Assembly (NCBI RefSeq): GCF_900129655.1
Contig: NZ_FQWK01000008.1
Location: 86,959-150,958, forward strand
Direction of reading: 5' to 3'
DNA length: 64,000 bases
From: Bacteroides clarus YIT 12056
GTDB taxonomy: Bacteria; Bacteroidota; Bacteroidia; Bacteroidales; Bacteroidaceae
The notes beneath the pieces are model-generated. The model searched no databases. It saw nothing but the letters and a program-made list of their open reading frames with translations, and was not told the DNA's origin. This document shows, piece after piece, positions 55,136-64,000 of the stretch (position 1 is the first letter of the stretch; every line of letters begins with the position of its first letter). Both the position numbers and the translations under genes were made by a program.

Positions 55136-58100
55136 ATGAGAAAAAAAATCTTCTCCTGGGAAGTTATACAGCTACTGTCTCTATGCTGTATGTTTTTCCT
55201 TTTTAGTGCAGAAACCTTTGCTCAAAACAGTATTAGTATCAAAGGCAAGGTTATAGATGCAACAACTAATGAAAGTCTCATTGGTGTTTCTATCCAAGAG
55301 AAAGGAACTACTAATGGCGCCATCACTGATATGGATGGCAATTATTCATTGCGAGTAGCCAATGAATCTACTATTATCTTCTCTTATATTGGATACCAAA
55401 CAGTAGAATTACCATCATCCGCTGCACAAGGGATCATTAAATTAAAAGAAGATAGTGAAACCTTGCAGGAAGTTGTTGTTGTAGGTTATGGTGTACAAAA
55501 GAAAGTCAATTTGTCTGGTTCCGTATCGGCCATTGACGGTGATCAGATTGCAGCCAAACCTTCTTCTGATGTTATGTCGGCCTTGCAAGGTGAAATGCCA
55601 GGAGTCGCTATCCTGCGTAATAGCGGTCAACCCGGTAGTGAATCATCCGGTATGCGTATCCGTGGTTTTTCTTCCGCCAATTCCACGTCGACATTAGTGT
55701 TAATTGATGGTGTAGAAGGAGATATGACTTTATTAAATCCTAATGATATTGAGTCCATTTCCGTTCTAAAGGATGCCGCTTCTTGCGCTATATATGGCGC
55801 CCGCGCAGCGGCTGGCGTTGTATTAATCACAACAAAAACAGGAGAAGAAGGAAAACCAAGAATCAGCTATAACGGCTATTTCGCTTTCAACACTCCTGGA
55901 AACATGCCAGAACGCTTGCCTGCTTGGGAAGAGCAATATTTCATTGACCAAAGTCGTATTGCCGCCAGTGGCGCGCCTGAATGGACTGCAGAAAAAGCAT
56001 CATGGGTTGGAAATCCAAACTTCAATTACCGTCCACTGTCTAATGGACGTTGGGACTATTTTGATGCTTACAACTGGTTAGATGAAGGAACTAAAGATTT
56101 TACTACACAACAGAGCCATGCAGTATCTGTAAGCGGTGGTAGCAAAAATATCAAGTATATGTTATCAGCCAATTTTTTCACCAAAAATGGTTTACTAAAA
56201 TATGGACCGGACAGCAGTGACCGCTATAATTTACATGCCAAAATAGATACACGCATTAACAAATACATAGATTTAGGTATTAATGTACAATACCAATCTA
56301 GAACAATAGAATCACCAGCTACCGGCGCCGATGATATATTTAAAATGTTATATGGTAATCGCGGACGTCAACCGGTCTATGTTCCCACTAACTATATCGA
56401 TGTAATGGATGAAAGCGGTAGCATTTATAATGGAGATTTACACAAGAATCCAATTGACATTATGCAACATGGTGGCGGTAAAGATACGAAATATGAAGCG
56501 TTCATCGGTAAAGCTAATTTGACCATAAAAGATTTTATCAAAGGACTACGCATTAATCTAAGCGCATCTCGTAAGGCCGGCTATAGTTCAGAAGCTACGG
56601 TTAAACGTACGCTTTTGTGGTACGATAGAGTGCATGTCAAAGAACAACAAAAATACGAAACTAACAATTCTCTGAATAAGAAAAAAAGTTCTAACTATCA
56701 TGATGTATTGGAAGCTACTGTAAACTATACTTTCGATTTGCAAGGCATACATAACTTCAACATCTTAGCAGGTACATCTTATGAAAATTATCGTAATGAT
56801 GAAATGTCCGCAACAGCCAAAAACATGAATTCCAATGACTTTTTCTCTTTTAATGCTTATGATACTTCCATAGCGACAAATTCAGAACTGAGTGATAAAA
56901 TAGAACCTTGGTCTATGATGTCTTATTTTGGACGAGTAAACTATAATTTTAAAGAGCGTTACCTCTTAGAGGCCAATGTCCGCTATGATGGCAGTTCGCG
57001 ATTGGATCCCAGTAAGCGTTGGAGAGCATTCCCCTCTGTTTCGGCAGCTTGGCGTATGAATGAAGAATCATGGTTTAATTTAGACTTTATCAGTAATTTG
57101 AAAGTGCGTGCATCATGGGGACAGCTTGGTAACGGCGCTGTTTTAGGATTATACGACTATATGCCAATGTTAAAAGATGAAAGCTACATTGCCGAAAAAG
57201 CCTATTACCAAGAAAATCTTGCCGCAAAAGATAAAACTTGGGAAGTCATTGAAACAACGAACTTAGGTATTGATTTCGGTTTATTCAACAATCGTTTAAG
57301 CGGAAGTTTCGAATACTATTGGAAATACAACAACGACATGCTTTCTTCACTTCAATTACCCAGTCAAATTGGTATCGGTGTGCCCAAAATGAACGTAGGA
57401 AAATTGAAAACCTGGGGATGGGATTTCAACATCAGCTGGAAAGATAAAATTAAAGATATAAACTATCAAGTTTCATTCAATATCTCTGATAGCCAAAACA
57501 AATTGGTACAATATGACGGTGCAAGTACTATTAAAGCCGGTACTGTAGACCTGTTAGAAGGTTATGAGATGAATTCTTTATGGGGTTATGTCACTGATGG
57601 ATACTGGACAAGCCGTGAAGAGTATCTACAATATAAAAAAGACCACCCTGGCTATAAATCATTCAATGATGGTAAGATTGCAGGCGGTGATGTCAAATAT
57701 GTAGCACAAGGCAAGGCAGACCATGAAATCGGTGTAGGTGGCGCCACTCCAGAAGACCCGGGAGACTTGGTTTATTTAGGTAATACCAACGGGCGTTATC
57801 TATACGGACTAAATTTGGCGGCTCAATGGAAAGGATTTGATATTTCCGTAATGTTCCAAGGAGTAGGCAAACGTTCCGTTTTGTTAGAAGGTTCTGCCAT
57901 ATGTCCACTTTACAACACCGCTGACATGCCTTGGACAATTCATCGTGACTACTGGACTGAAGATAATCCAAACGCATACTGGCCACGCATATATAACAAC
58001 AAAGGTAATGATTTCAACTATAAAGCCTCAGATAAATGGATCCAAAGCGGCGCTTATATCCGTTTAAAAAACATAACATTAGGATATACGATACCTGTAT

Positions 58101-58264
58101 TCAAGAAATATATTAACCGGTTAAGGGTGTATGTAACAGGAGAAGATATATGGGAGCATAGCAATCTGCTTTCCATTTACGACCCGGAAGTAGGTAATAC
58201 ACCCGGAAGGGATGTCTATCCTTTCTTCCGTACCTGGACTGTCGGCTTAAATGTATCATTCTAA
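55136..58264 (+). CDS. SusC/RagA-type TonB-dependent transporter (uronan locus)
   Basis: Outer-membrane oligosaccharide importer. Signal peptide ends near TFAQN; a carboxypeptidase-regulatory-like domain (SLIGVSIQEKGTTNGAITDMDGNY) follows. The QEVVVVGYGVQKKVNLSGSV region and the plug with VLKDAASCAIYGARAAAGVVLIT are typical. The barrel ends FRTWTVGLNVSF. 1042 residues. The susD frame is open 14 bp before this stop, but the likely susD start is 26 bp after it. Substrate by context: a uronic-acid-containing polysaccharide. Confidence 0.94.
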   Translation: MRKKIFSWEVIQLLSLCCMFFLFSAETFAQNSISIKGKVIDATTNESLIGVSIQEKGTTNGAITDMDGNYSLRVANESTIIFSYIGYQTVELPSSAAQGIIKLKEDSETLQEVVVVGYGVQKKVNLSGSVSAIDGDQIAAKPSSDVMSALQGEMPGVAILRNSGQPGSESSGMRIRGFSSANSTSTLVLIDGVEGDMTLLNPNDIESISVLKDAASCAIYGARAAAGVVLITTKTGEEGKPRISYNGYFAFNTPGNMPERLPAWEEQYFIDQSRIAASGAPEWTAEKASWVGNPNFNYRPLSNGRWDYFDAYNWLDEGTKDFTTQQSHAVSVSGGSKNIKYMLSANFFTKNGLLKYGPDSSDRYNLHAKIDTRINKYIDLGINVQYQSRTIESPATGADDIFKMLYGNRGRQPVYVPTNYIDVMDESGSIYNGDLHKNPIDIMQHGGGKDTKYEAFIGKANLTIKDFIKGLRINLSASRKAGYSSEATVKRTLLWYDRVHVKEQQKYETNNSLNKKKSSNYHDVLEATVNYTFDLQGIHNFNILAGTSYENYRNDEMSATAKNMNSNDFFSFNAYDTSIATNSELSDKIEPWSMMSYFGRVNYNFKERYLLEANVRYDGSSRLDPSKRWRAFPSVSAAWRMNEESWFNLDFISNLKVRASWGQLGNGAVLGLYDYMPMLKDESYIAEKAYYQENLAAKDKTWEVIETTNLGIDFGLFNNRLSGSFEYYWKYNNDMLSSLQLPSQIGIGVPKMNVGKLKTWGWDFNISWKDKIKDINYQVSFNISDSQNKLVQYDGASTIKAGTVDLLEGYEMNSLWGYVTDGYWTSREEYLQYKKDHPGYKSFNDGKIAGGDVKYVAQGKADHEIGVGGATPEDPGDLVYLGNTNGRYLYGLNLAAQWKGFDISVMFQGVGKRSVLLEGSAICPLYNTADMPWTIHRDYWTEDNPNAYWPRIYNNKGNDFNYKASDKWIQSGAYIRLKNITLGYTIPVFKKYINRLRVYVTGEDIWEHSNLLSIYDPEVGNTPGRDVYPFFRTWTVGLNVSF

Positions 58265-58289
58265 AACACAACAAATTATAGACATTAAC

Positions 58290-59963
58290 ATGAAAAAGAT
58301 ATTTATACTATTAGCAGGAATATTCTTGATGACAGGTTGTACACTGGATCGAGAACCGGAAACTGATTTAGCCGATTCCAATTTTTGGAAATCAGAAACT
58401 GATTTACGAGGCGCCTGTAATAAACTCTATATTGATTTACCCGGTTTTTCACACGATCAACGTTCGGAAGAATTAGAGGGAAAGAGCCAAAATGGGGTCT
58501 CTAGTGGAAATCGTAGCGTACCAGGAACAGCCAGTGATTGGAGTGATCCATACGAAAAGATTGCTGTTTGTAATAATATTATCGCAAAAGGTAAAAATGT
58601 ACCTGTTGAGCAAACCATAAAAGACCGTTGGTTAGCAGAAGCATTTTTCTTTCGTGCCTACCACTATTTTGACTTAGTAAAGAAATACGGTGACGTACCT
58701 CTGATTTTAAAAGCCTTCGATACAACCAGCGATCCGGATATTAAACGCGGACGTGATCCACGTGAGACCGTAATACAACAATGTTATGAAGATTTAGACT
58801 TTGCACTCCAACATTTGCCGGAAATTGATGATATTCCTGAAGGTGACTGGGGACGTGTTTCGCAATCGGCAGCATTGGGCATGATTGTGCGTATCGGATT
58901 ATATGAAGGTACCCACAAAAAATATCATCAAACTCCCGGTGGAGATTATAAAGCGCATTTACAGAAAGCAATCGATGCAGCCGAAGAAATGATTTATATC
59001 AGAAAAGACCATGAACTTTATCAAAACGGATTTGAAAAATTATTTTTGCACGATGGAGAAGGCCGTCAGAATAAAGAAAACATATTTGTAAAAGTATATG
59101 GCCCATTAGGAACTATCAACCACAATAACTCCCGTGAATTGGAAAGTACGGTTTCCATGACACGCAACATGTTGGATAATTTTCTTTATACAGATGGACT
59201 TCCACGGGAAAAATCACAAGTAAGACCTCTTACCGATATTAGCATTGATGATATCTTTATTAACCGCGACCCACGTCTTGCTATGACCATCTACCATGTA
59301 AATGAGAAAGCCTATAAAGGCCCCTATAAACCCTTTGAAACAAATAGCCAGAACCATCCTTTTGGCTATGCAATCAAAAAAGGGTTCATACTTGAAGAAG
59401 ACCAAAGCAATAGCGGAAGCAATGATAAAATGATTATCCGGTATGCGGAAATCCTCATCTCCTATGCAGAAGCTCTTTACGAACGAGATGGAAGCATTAG
59501 TAATCCCAAATTAGACGACACTGTAAACTTACTCAGACAACGTGTAGGGTTTAATGTAGATCTGACCAATGAGTTTGTATTAGCACATCAATTAAACATG
59601 CTAGATGAGATTCGGCGGGAAAGAATGGTAGAGTTTATCGATGAAAATTTACACTACGATGATATTATTCGTTGGAAAACAGCAGAAAAAGTGCTTCCCG
59701 TAACCATCCTAGGTCTTGTATATAAACCAGGTGAAAGTACTAAAACCGAGGCCGAAATGGTAGGGAAAATAACAGAAGCCAACGGTATGTTTAAAGGCGA
59801 AAAGGTATATGATCAAAGTAATATCTACGTTCTGGAAGAAGCTGAGTCCAGAAGTTTTGATCCCGAACGTGATTACCTGTATCCCATTCCAAGTGAAGAG
59901 ATAGCCTTATCCGGAAATAATATTAAACAAAATCCCAAGTGGGGCAATGCAAAAAATAACTAA
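58290..59963 (+). CDS. SusD/RagB-type glycan-binding lipoprotein (uronan locus)
   Basis: Surface glycan-binding partner of the preceding SusC. The ATG at 58290 opens MKKIFILLAGIFLMTGC, with lipobox MTGC; an earlier in-frame ATG at 58251 would overlap susC by 14 bp and lacks a signal. SusD features are LAEAFFFRAYHYFDLVKKYGDVPL, the MIIRYAEILISYAEALYE helix, RRERMVEFIDENLHYDDIIRW, and a C-terminal YLYPIPSEEIALSGN. 557 residues, at the long end of the family. Confidence 0.94.
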   Translation: MKKIFILLAGIFLMTGCTLDREPETDLADSNFWKSETDLRGACNKLYIDLPGFSHDQRSEELEGKSQNGVSSGNRSVPGTASDWSDPYEKIAVCNNIIAKGKNVPVEQTIKDRWLAEAFFFRAYHYFDLVKKYGDVPLILKAFDTTSDPDIKRGRDPRETVIQQCYEDLDFALQHLPEIDDIPEGDWGRVSQSAALGMIVRIGLYEGTHKKYHQTPGGDYKAHLQKAIDAAEEMIYIRKDHELYQNGFEKLFLHDGEGRQNKENIFVKVYGPLGTINHNNSRELESTVSMTRNMLDNFLYTDGLPREKSQVRPLTDISIDDIFINRDPRLAMTIYHVNEKAYKGPYKPFETNSQNHPFGYAIKKGFILEEDQSNSGSNDKMIIRYAEILISYAEALYERDGSISNPKLDDTVNLLRQRVGFNVDLTNEFVLAHQLNMLDEIRRERMVEFIDENLHYDDIIRWKTAEKVLPVTILGLVYKPGESTKTEAEMVGKITEANGMFKGEKVYDQSNIYVLEEAESRSFDPERDYLYPIPSEEIALSGNNIKQNPKWGNAKNN

Positions 59964-59983
59964 CTAAAAACGTTATCAGAATT

Positions 59984-60553
59984 ATGAAAAAGATAATAAC
60001 TTTATTCGTTTATACTGTTATTTGCAGTTTATTTATAAGTTGTGACGAAGAATGGAGCAATAATAATCCAGCAATGGAACATATTTACTATTACGGTTTG
60101 GGGAATGTACAATTTCCTGGTGGAAATGAACTTCAATACAATGTAAACCAGGGAGAGACAGTAGCTATTCCGACTTATTTTTTCAGTGCCTATTCGCGTT
60201 CTTATAGCCCGGTAGTAGCTTATTATACCTCACCTATTCCACAAGACGAAGGTAATACCATTCCTCAGTTAGTATGTGGAACCGATTACCAGGTAGTAGA
60301 TAAAGATGGTAATGTGTTGTCTCCGGATAATAATGGCGGATACAGCATGACTTGGCCTAATGCCATAAAAGGTAGCCAGAATGTCTATATCAAAGCTTTA
60401 AATGGAACAAAAGGGGCTATTCGCGTGCTCACTTATGATCCTAATAAAACAATTGACGCAACCGATGTTAGCTCTACGACTATTACCAAAACAAATGAAT
60501 ATGAAGTACGTGCATTTAGTGAAAACTACTATGTAACGGTCTATATAAAATAG
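59984..60553 (+). CDS. small lipoprotein downstream of susD, SusE/F position
   Basis: Lipoprotein with lipobox FISC (near Cys20) and 189 residues in total, probably on the cell surface. The remainder is beta-rich, with alternating strands such as ELQYNVNQGETVAIPTYFF and YEVRAFSENYYVTVYIK. I do not recognise a named family with certainty; DUF1735-like proteins occur in this position. As the third gene after susCD, 20 bp downstream of susD, it is a likely surface glycan-binding accessory. A strong terminator follows. Confidence 0.75.
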   Translation: MKKIITLFVYTVICSLFISCDEEWSNNNPAMEHIYYYGLGNVQFPGGNELQYNVNQGETVAIPTYFFSAYSRSYSPVVAYYTSPIPQDEGNTIPQLVCGTDYQVVDKDGNVLSPDNNGGYSMTWPNAIKGSQNVYIKALNGTKGAIRVLTYDPNKTIDATDVSSTTITKTNEYEVRAFSENYYVTVYIK

Positions 60554-60596
60554 TTTTGTAGGCCTTTTTTAAGATATAAAGATTGTACTTAGGGTT

Positions 60597-60644
60597 AGAG
60601 AGGCGGAAATTTATGATTCATCCTGATTTCCGTCTCTCTTTTTT
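60597..60644 (+). terminator. terminator between the small lipoprotein and the lyase-GH88 gene
   Basis: A 14-bp stem with one G-T pair (60597-60610 and 60626-60639) runs into six T. It probably lowers expression of the enzyme gene relative to susCD. Confidence 0.85.
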
Positions 60645-60749
60645 AACCGAACAAATTAGATAACTTCTAGATGATTCTGCCCGACTGTTAGAACATACTT
60701 TTTAATGCACAAAATCATAGAAACGTACTAACTTTAAAACAAAAACAGC

Positions 60750-63125
60750 ATGAGATTAAAAATAGAGCTATGGATAGTCGTTTTATTACTGTTGACTATC
60801 AAATTACAAGCACAATCCATTTGGAATACAGCACATCTTGAGAATGTAAAACAATCGTTACAAAATCCATTCTATGCAAGTGCTTATCAAGAATTAAAGT
60901 CTGAAGCTGATAAGTTATTGAACGTGCAACCTCTCTCCGTCATGATGAAAGAGAAAACGCCAGGAAGCGGAAACAAGCATGATTACATGAGCCAGGCACG
61001 TTATTATTGGCCCGATCCCTCTAAACCGGACGGCCTGCCATATATTAGCCGTGACGGAGTATCCAATCCCGAACTCGATAAATTGGATCGTAATCGTTTG
61101 GGAAGCACAGCCAGCCGTATCACGACCCTTTCATTGGCATGGTATTTTAGTGAAGATGAAAAATACGCGCAAAAAGCAACGGAACTGATCCGTGTATGGT
61201 TCTTCAACAAAGATACATACATGAATCCCAATTTGGAATACGCCCAAATGATACCCGGCCGTAATAACAACAAAGGACGCTGTTACGGTGTCATAGACAC
61301 TTACTCTTTTGTAGAAATGCTGGATGCGGTAAAACTGCTGGAGCAATCCAAATCATTTACCTCAAAAGATGCTAAACGATTAAAAGTATGGTTTGGTAAA
61401 TTGCTCCACTGGATACTAAACAGTCCGCAGGGACAAGAAGAAGCCAACCAAGCCAACAATCATAGTACAGCGCACGATGCTCAAGCTATCGCCTTCGCTC
61501 TATATTCGGGAAATATAAAAATAGCTACAGAAATTATCAATGCGATACCTGCAAGACGGATTTTTACTCAAATAGAACCAGATGGCCGGCAACCGCAAGA
61601 GTTGCGACGTACTCTTGCCTTTGGATATTCTCAATACAACCTGACACACTTAATTGACATCTTCCTCATGGCACGGAAAATCAATATTCATATTGATAAC
61701 GCTACCTCGGCAGATGGTCGTAATTTTTATAAAGCCATGGACTTCCTTGTACAATATGTAGGTAAAGACGTTAAAGAATGGCCTTACCAGCAAATCAGCG
61801 AATGGGATTACAAACAGCAGGAATTCTGTAAAGACCTATATCGCTGCGCCGTTTATTTGAACCCGGAACGTCAAGATTATCTTCAGTTATATAATGCCAA
61901 CCGCATCATTGATTGGAAAGATCGTTTCAACCTGCTTTATATGCAGCCTGACGAAGTGGATAATGCATATGCTTTCGCTTGTAAACAGCTCCACTTTGCT
62001 ATAGAGTGCGCAAACAAAGCTAAAAAAGAGCAAGAGAATCAATGTAAAAAACGTGTAACACCACGTAGTATCAATAAAGACGGTTCGTTACGTATGATAC
62101 ATCCGCATGACTGGTGTTCAGGATTCTTTCCCGGCTCTCTATGGCAAATATATGCCTACACCCACGATGATTACTGGCGTCAGCAAGCCATCAGCTTCAC
62201 CTGGCCTATAGAAGAATCCAAATGGCATAAGGGTACACACGATCTTGGTTTCATGATAAACAACAGCTTCGGAAAAGCTTGGGAACTGACCGGAGAACGT
62301 TCTTATAAAGACGTAGTACTACAAAGCGCTAAAACACTAATTACACGTTATAATCCAAAGGTAAAATGTATCCGTTCTTGGGATCATAACCGTGACAAAT
62401 GGCAGTATCCTGTTATTATTGATAACTTAATGAATCTTGAGATGCTTTTCCGGGCAACACAAGAAACAGGAGACTCCATTTACCATCAGATAGCAGTAAA
62501 TCATGCCAATACCACTATGAAGAATCATTTCCGCCCGGACTACTCTTCCTATCATGTAGTAGATTATGATTCTAAGACAGGTGCAGTCCGCGCCCGGCAA
62601 ACTGCACAAGGTTTCTCTGACGACTCTTTCTGGAGCCGCGGACAAGGTTGGGGATTATATGGATATACCATGTGTTATCGCTTTACCAAAAACTCAGATT
62701 ACCTGAAACAAGCACAACATATCGCAGACTTTTTCTTCGGACTTCCTAACCTACCGGAAGACCTGATTCCATATTGGGATATGAAAGCTCCTGATATACC
62801 CAACACACCAAGAGATGTATCGGCAGCAGCCATTATGGCATCCGCCTTATATGAGCTTTCCACCTACGTATCCGCAAATGACAGCCGGCGATATAAAAAG
62901 CTTGCAAACAAAATAGTAGACAGCCTCAATAAAGATTACCAAGCTCAATCAGAAACGGCCTATGGATTCCTATTACTTCATTCTACCGGACATTATCCGG
63001 GAGGAGATGAAATCGATGTACCACTCTCCTATGCTGACTACTACTATTTGGAAGCACTGGCCAGAAAAAGAATGCTTGATACAAATCATATAAATTCTGA
63101 TACACTTCCAATAGTAAAAGAATAA
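60750..63125 (+). CDS. fusion of alginate-lyase-like domain (PL5/PL38-like) and GH88 unsaturated glucuronyl hydrolase
   Basis: Exported bifunctional enzyme; the signal peptide ends near QAQ (residue 22). Residues about 40-380 form an alginate_lyase-type alpha-barrel: HDYMSQARYYWPDPSKPDG opens it, NNH at 236-238 and RR at 286-287 with Tyr293 match the Asn-His-Arg-Tyr set used by PL5-like lyases. After a short linker, residues about 405-775 form a GH88 domain with both catalytic aspartates (Asp498 in THDLGF, Asp558 in IIDNLMNLE). It is similar along its length to the separate GH88 at 14499-15698. The enzyme could cleave a uronan and hydrolyse the unsaturated end in one polypeptide. Substrate (glucuronan, mannuronan or a heteropolymer) is not known. 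791 residues. Confidence 0.88.
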   Translation: MRLKIELWIVVLLLLTIKLQAQSIWNTAHLENVKQSLQNPFYASAYQELKSEADKLLNVQPLSVMMKEKTPGSGNKHDYMSQARYYWPDPSKPDGLPYISRDGVSNPELDKLDRNRLGSTASRITTLSLAWYFSEDEKYAQKATELIRVWFFNKDTYMNPNLEYAQMIPGRNNNKGRCYGVIDTYSFVEMLDAVKLLEQSKSFTSKDAKRLKVWFGKLLHWILNSPQGQEEANQANNHSTAHDAQAIAFALYSGNIKIATEIINAIPARRIFTQIEPDGRQPQELRRTLAFGYSQYNLTHLIDIFLMARKINIHIDNATSADGRNFYKAMDFLVQYVGKDVKEWPYQQISEWDYKQQEFCKDLYRCAVYLNPERQDYLQLYNANRIIDWKDRFNLLYMQPDEVDNAYAFACKQLHFAIECANKAKKEQENQCKKRVTPRSINKDGSLRMIHPHDWCSGFFPGSLWQIYAYTHDDYWRQQAISFTWPIEESKWHKGTHDLGFMINNSFGKAWELTGERSYKDVVLQSAKTLITRYNPKVKCIRSWDHNRDKWQYPVIIDNLMNLEMLFRATQETGDSIYHQIAVNHANTTMKNHFRPDYSSYHVVDYDSKTGAVRARQTAQGFSDDSFWSRGQGWGLYGYTMCYRFTKNSDYLKQAQHIADFFFGLPNLPEDLIPYWDMKAPDIPNTPRDVSAAAIMASALYELSTYVSANDSRRYKKLANKIVDSLNKDYQAQSETAYGFLLLHSTGHYPGGDEIDVPLSYADYYYLEALARKRMLDTNHINSDTLPIVKE

Positions 63126-63134
63126 TTAATTCCA

Positions 63135-63142
63135 TATCTTTG
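63135..63142 (+). promoter_or_regulatory. -7 box of the SDR gene
   Basis: TATCTTTG, 53 nt before the ATG at 63196, suggesting an independent promoter for the oxidoreductase. Confidence 0.5.
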
Positions 63143-63195
63143 CAACACAAACCAAAAGAAATGCGCATCCATATAATTAACTAAATACATAAATC

Positions 63196-64000
63196 ATGAA
63201 AAACTTATTCGACATCAAAGACAAGGTAATCGTCCTGACAGGCGGTTGCGGTATTCTGGGAAGAAACATCGCGAACTATCTGGCCGAACAAGGAGCCAAA
63301 ATCGTAGTTCTGGACCGTGTGGAAGAAGCGGGCAGGGAACTGGAAGCCGAACTTAACCAAAAGTCCGAAGCGCTGTTCCTCGTAACCGACGTACTGAACA
63401 AGGAAGTGCTGGAAGAAAACAAGAAAGCCATACTCGAACGTTTCGGCACCATCGACGTGCTGCTGAACGCCGCAGGCGGCAATATGCCGGGCGCTACCAT
63501 CGCTCCGGACAAGACCATGCTCGACCTGGATGTGGACGCATTCCGCAAAGTCGTAGACCTGAACCTCTTCGGTACGGTACTCCCCACCATGGTGTTCGTA
63601 GACGTCATGGCAAAGAACAAGAAGGGCGCCATCGTTAACTTCTGCTCCGAATCCGCTCTCCGTCCGCTGACGCGCGTGGTAGGTTACGGCTCCGCCAAGG
63701 CAGCCATCGGCAACTATACCCGCTATATGGCAACCGAGCTGGCAACCAAGTTCAGCCCTGAGCTCCGTGTGAACGCCATCGTTCCGGGATTCCTGCTTAC
63801 CAACCAGAACCGTGCGCTCCTCACCAATCCCGACGGTTCGTATACAGACCGCGCAAAGACCATCATCGCGCACACACCGTGCGGACGCTTCGCGGAACCG
63901 GAAGAACTCTTCGGAACCATTCACTACCTCATCAGTGACGCTTCCAGCTTCGTGACCGGAGCGCTCTCGGTAGTGGACGGAGGTTTCGACGCCTTCTCAA
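63196..64000 (+). CDS. SDR-family oxidoreductase, probable uronate (mannonate-type) dehydrogenase; cut by window end
   Basis: Short-chain dehydrogenase, 268 codons visible and no stop before the window edge. The NAD(P) motif is TGGCGILGR, the NAG-type segment is NAAGGN, the active-site Ser is in CSESALRP and the catalytic pair in YGSAKAA (Tyr-x-x-x-Lys). The end, VVDGGFDAFS, is the usual SDR C-terminus, so only a few residues are missing. In Bacteroides this SDR type is often annotated as D-mannonate oxidoreductase of the glucuronate route, next to uxuA; I recall this and cannot check it. Its G+C content is clearly higher than that of the enzyme gene before it. Confidence 0.85.
   Translation, partial: MKNLFDIKDKVIVLTGGCGILGRNIANYLAEQGAKIVVLDRVEEAGRELEAELNQKSEALFLVTDVLNKEVLEENKKAILERFGTIDVLLNAAGGNMPGATIAPDKTMLDLDVDAFRKVVDLNLFGTVLPTMVFVDVMAKNKKGAIVNFCSESALRPLTRVVGYGSAKAAIGNYTRYMATELATKFSPELRVNAIVPGFLLTNQNRALLTNPDGSYTDRAKTIIAHTPCGRFAEPEELFGTIHYLISDASSFVTGALSVVDGGFDAFS

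Noticed and set aside
1..64000. tRNA or rRNA genes, insertion sequences, integrases
   Set aside because: The gaps between genes are short and none holds a tRNA-like fold, rRNA signature or transposase; the recombination signs are limited to small palindromic repeats and a composition shift.

Overview
The window looks like a chromosomal segment of a gut Bacteroides. The evidence is two SusC/SusD pairs, a hybrid two-component system, Ser-type sulfatases, TAnnTTTG promoter boxes in place of a sigma70 -10, weak ribosome binding sites, and a purN / acpP-fabF-rnc / pfkA block that I recall from Bacteroides genomes. Species is not resolved. No tRNA, rRNA, CRISPR array, insertion sequence or integrase was seen.

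Layout. 1-10.7 kb is mostly housekeeping: the tail of an unknown gene, pdxB, purN, acpP-fabF-rnc, a phosphofructokinase with mixed donor-site signature, a GH3-family protein, mnmA, a Cof-type HAD phosphatase and cysS. 10.7-19.1 kb holds a patatin/beta-barrel protein, a GH88-sulfatase operon, a thioesterase, a DUF3108 protein and an Ig-like lipoprotein. 19.3-26.3 kb is an RND efflux operon (adaptor, pump, outer-membrane factor) followed by lpxA, with long inverted repeats on both sides of the outer-membrane factor gene.

26.6-46 kb is a glycosaminoglycan (chondroitin/hyaluronan type) utilisation region. It carries an N-acetylhexosamine kinase with a CBM9-like protein, a hybrid two-component regulator, a sulfatase, SusC/SusD and a beta-propeller protein, then dus, then a PL8 lyase-sulfatase operon read the other way. 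With the GH88-sulfatase operon at 13-15.7 kb it forms a plausible pathway: SusCD capture, PL8 cleavage to unsaturated disaccharides, sulfate removal, GH88 hydrolysis and GalNAc/GlcNAc phosphorylation.

46-52 kb is housekeeping again: DUF4348, DUF2851, and dapB-lepB-lepB-like-wbqC, where the second signal peptidase has lost both catalytic residues. 52-64 kb is a second, visibly AT-richer polysaccharide utilisation locus. It has a kinase-less membrane sensor with a C-terminal LuxR-type helix-turn-helix, divergent from SusC-SusD-lipoprotein, then a 791-residue protein fusing an alginate-lyase-like domain to a GH88 domain, then a uronate-type SDR oxidoreductase cut by the window edge. A pair of exact 10-bp direct repeats 33 bp apart lies just upstream of the susC promoter box. 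This uronic-acid polysaccharide locus is the best candidate for an undescribed system.
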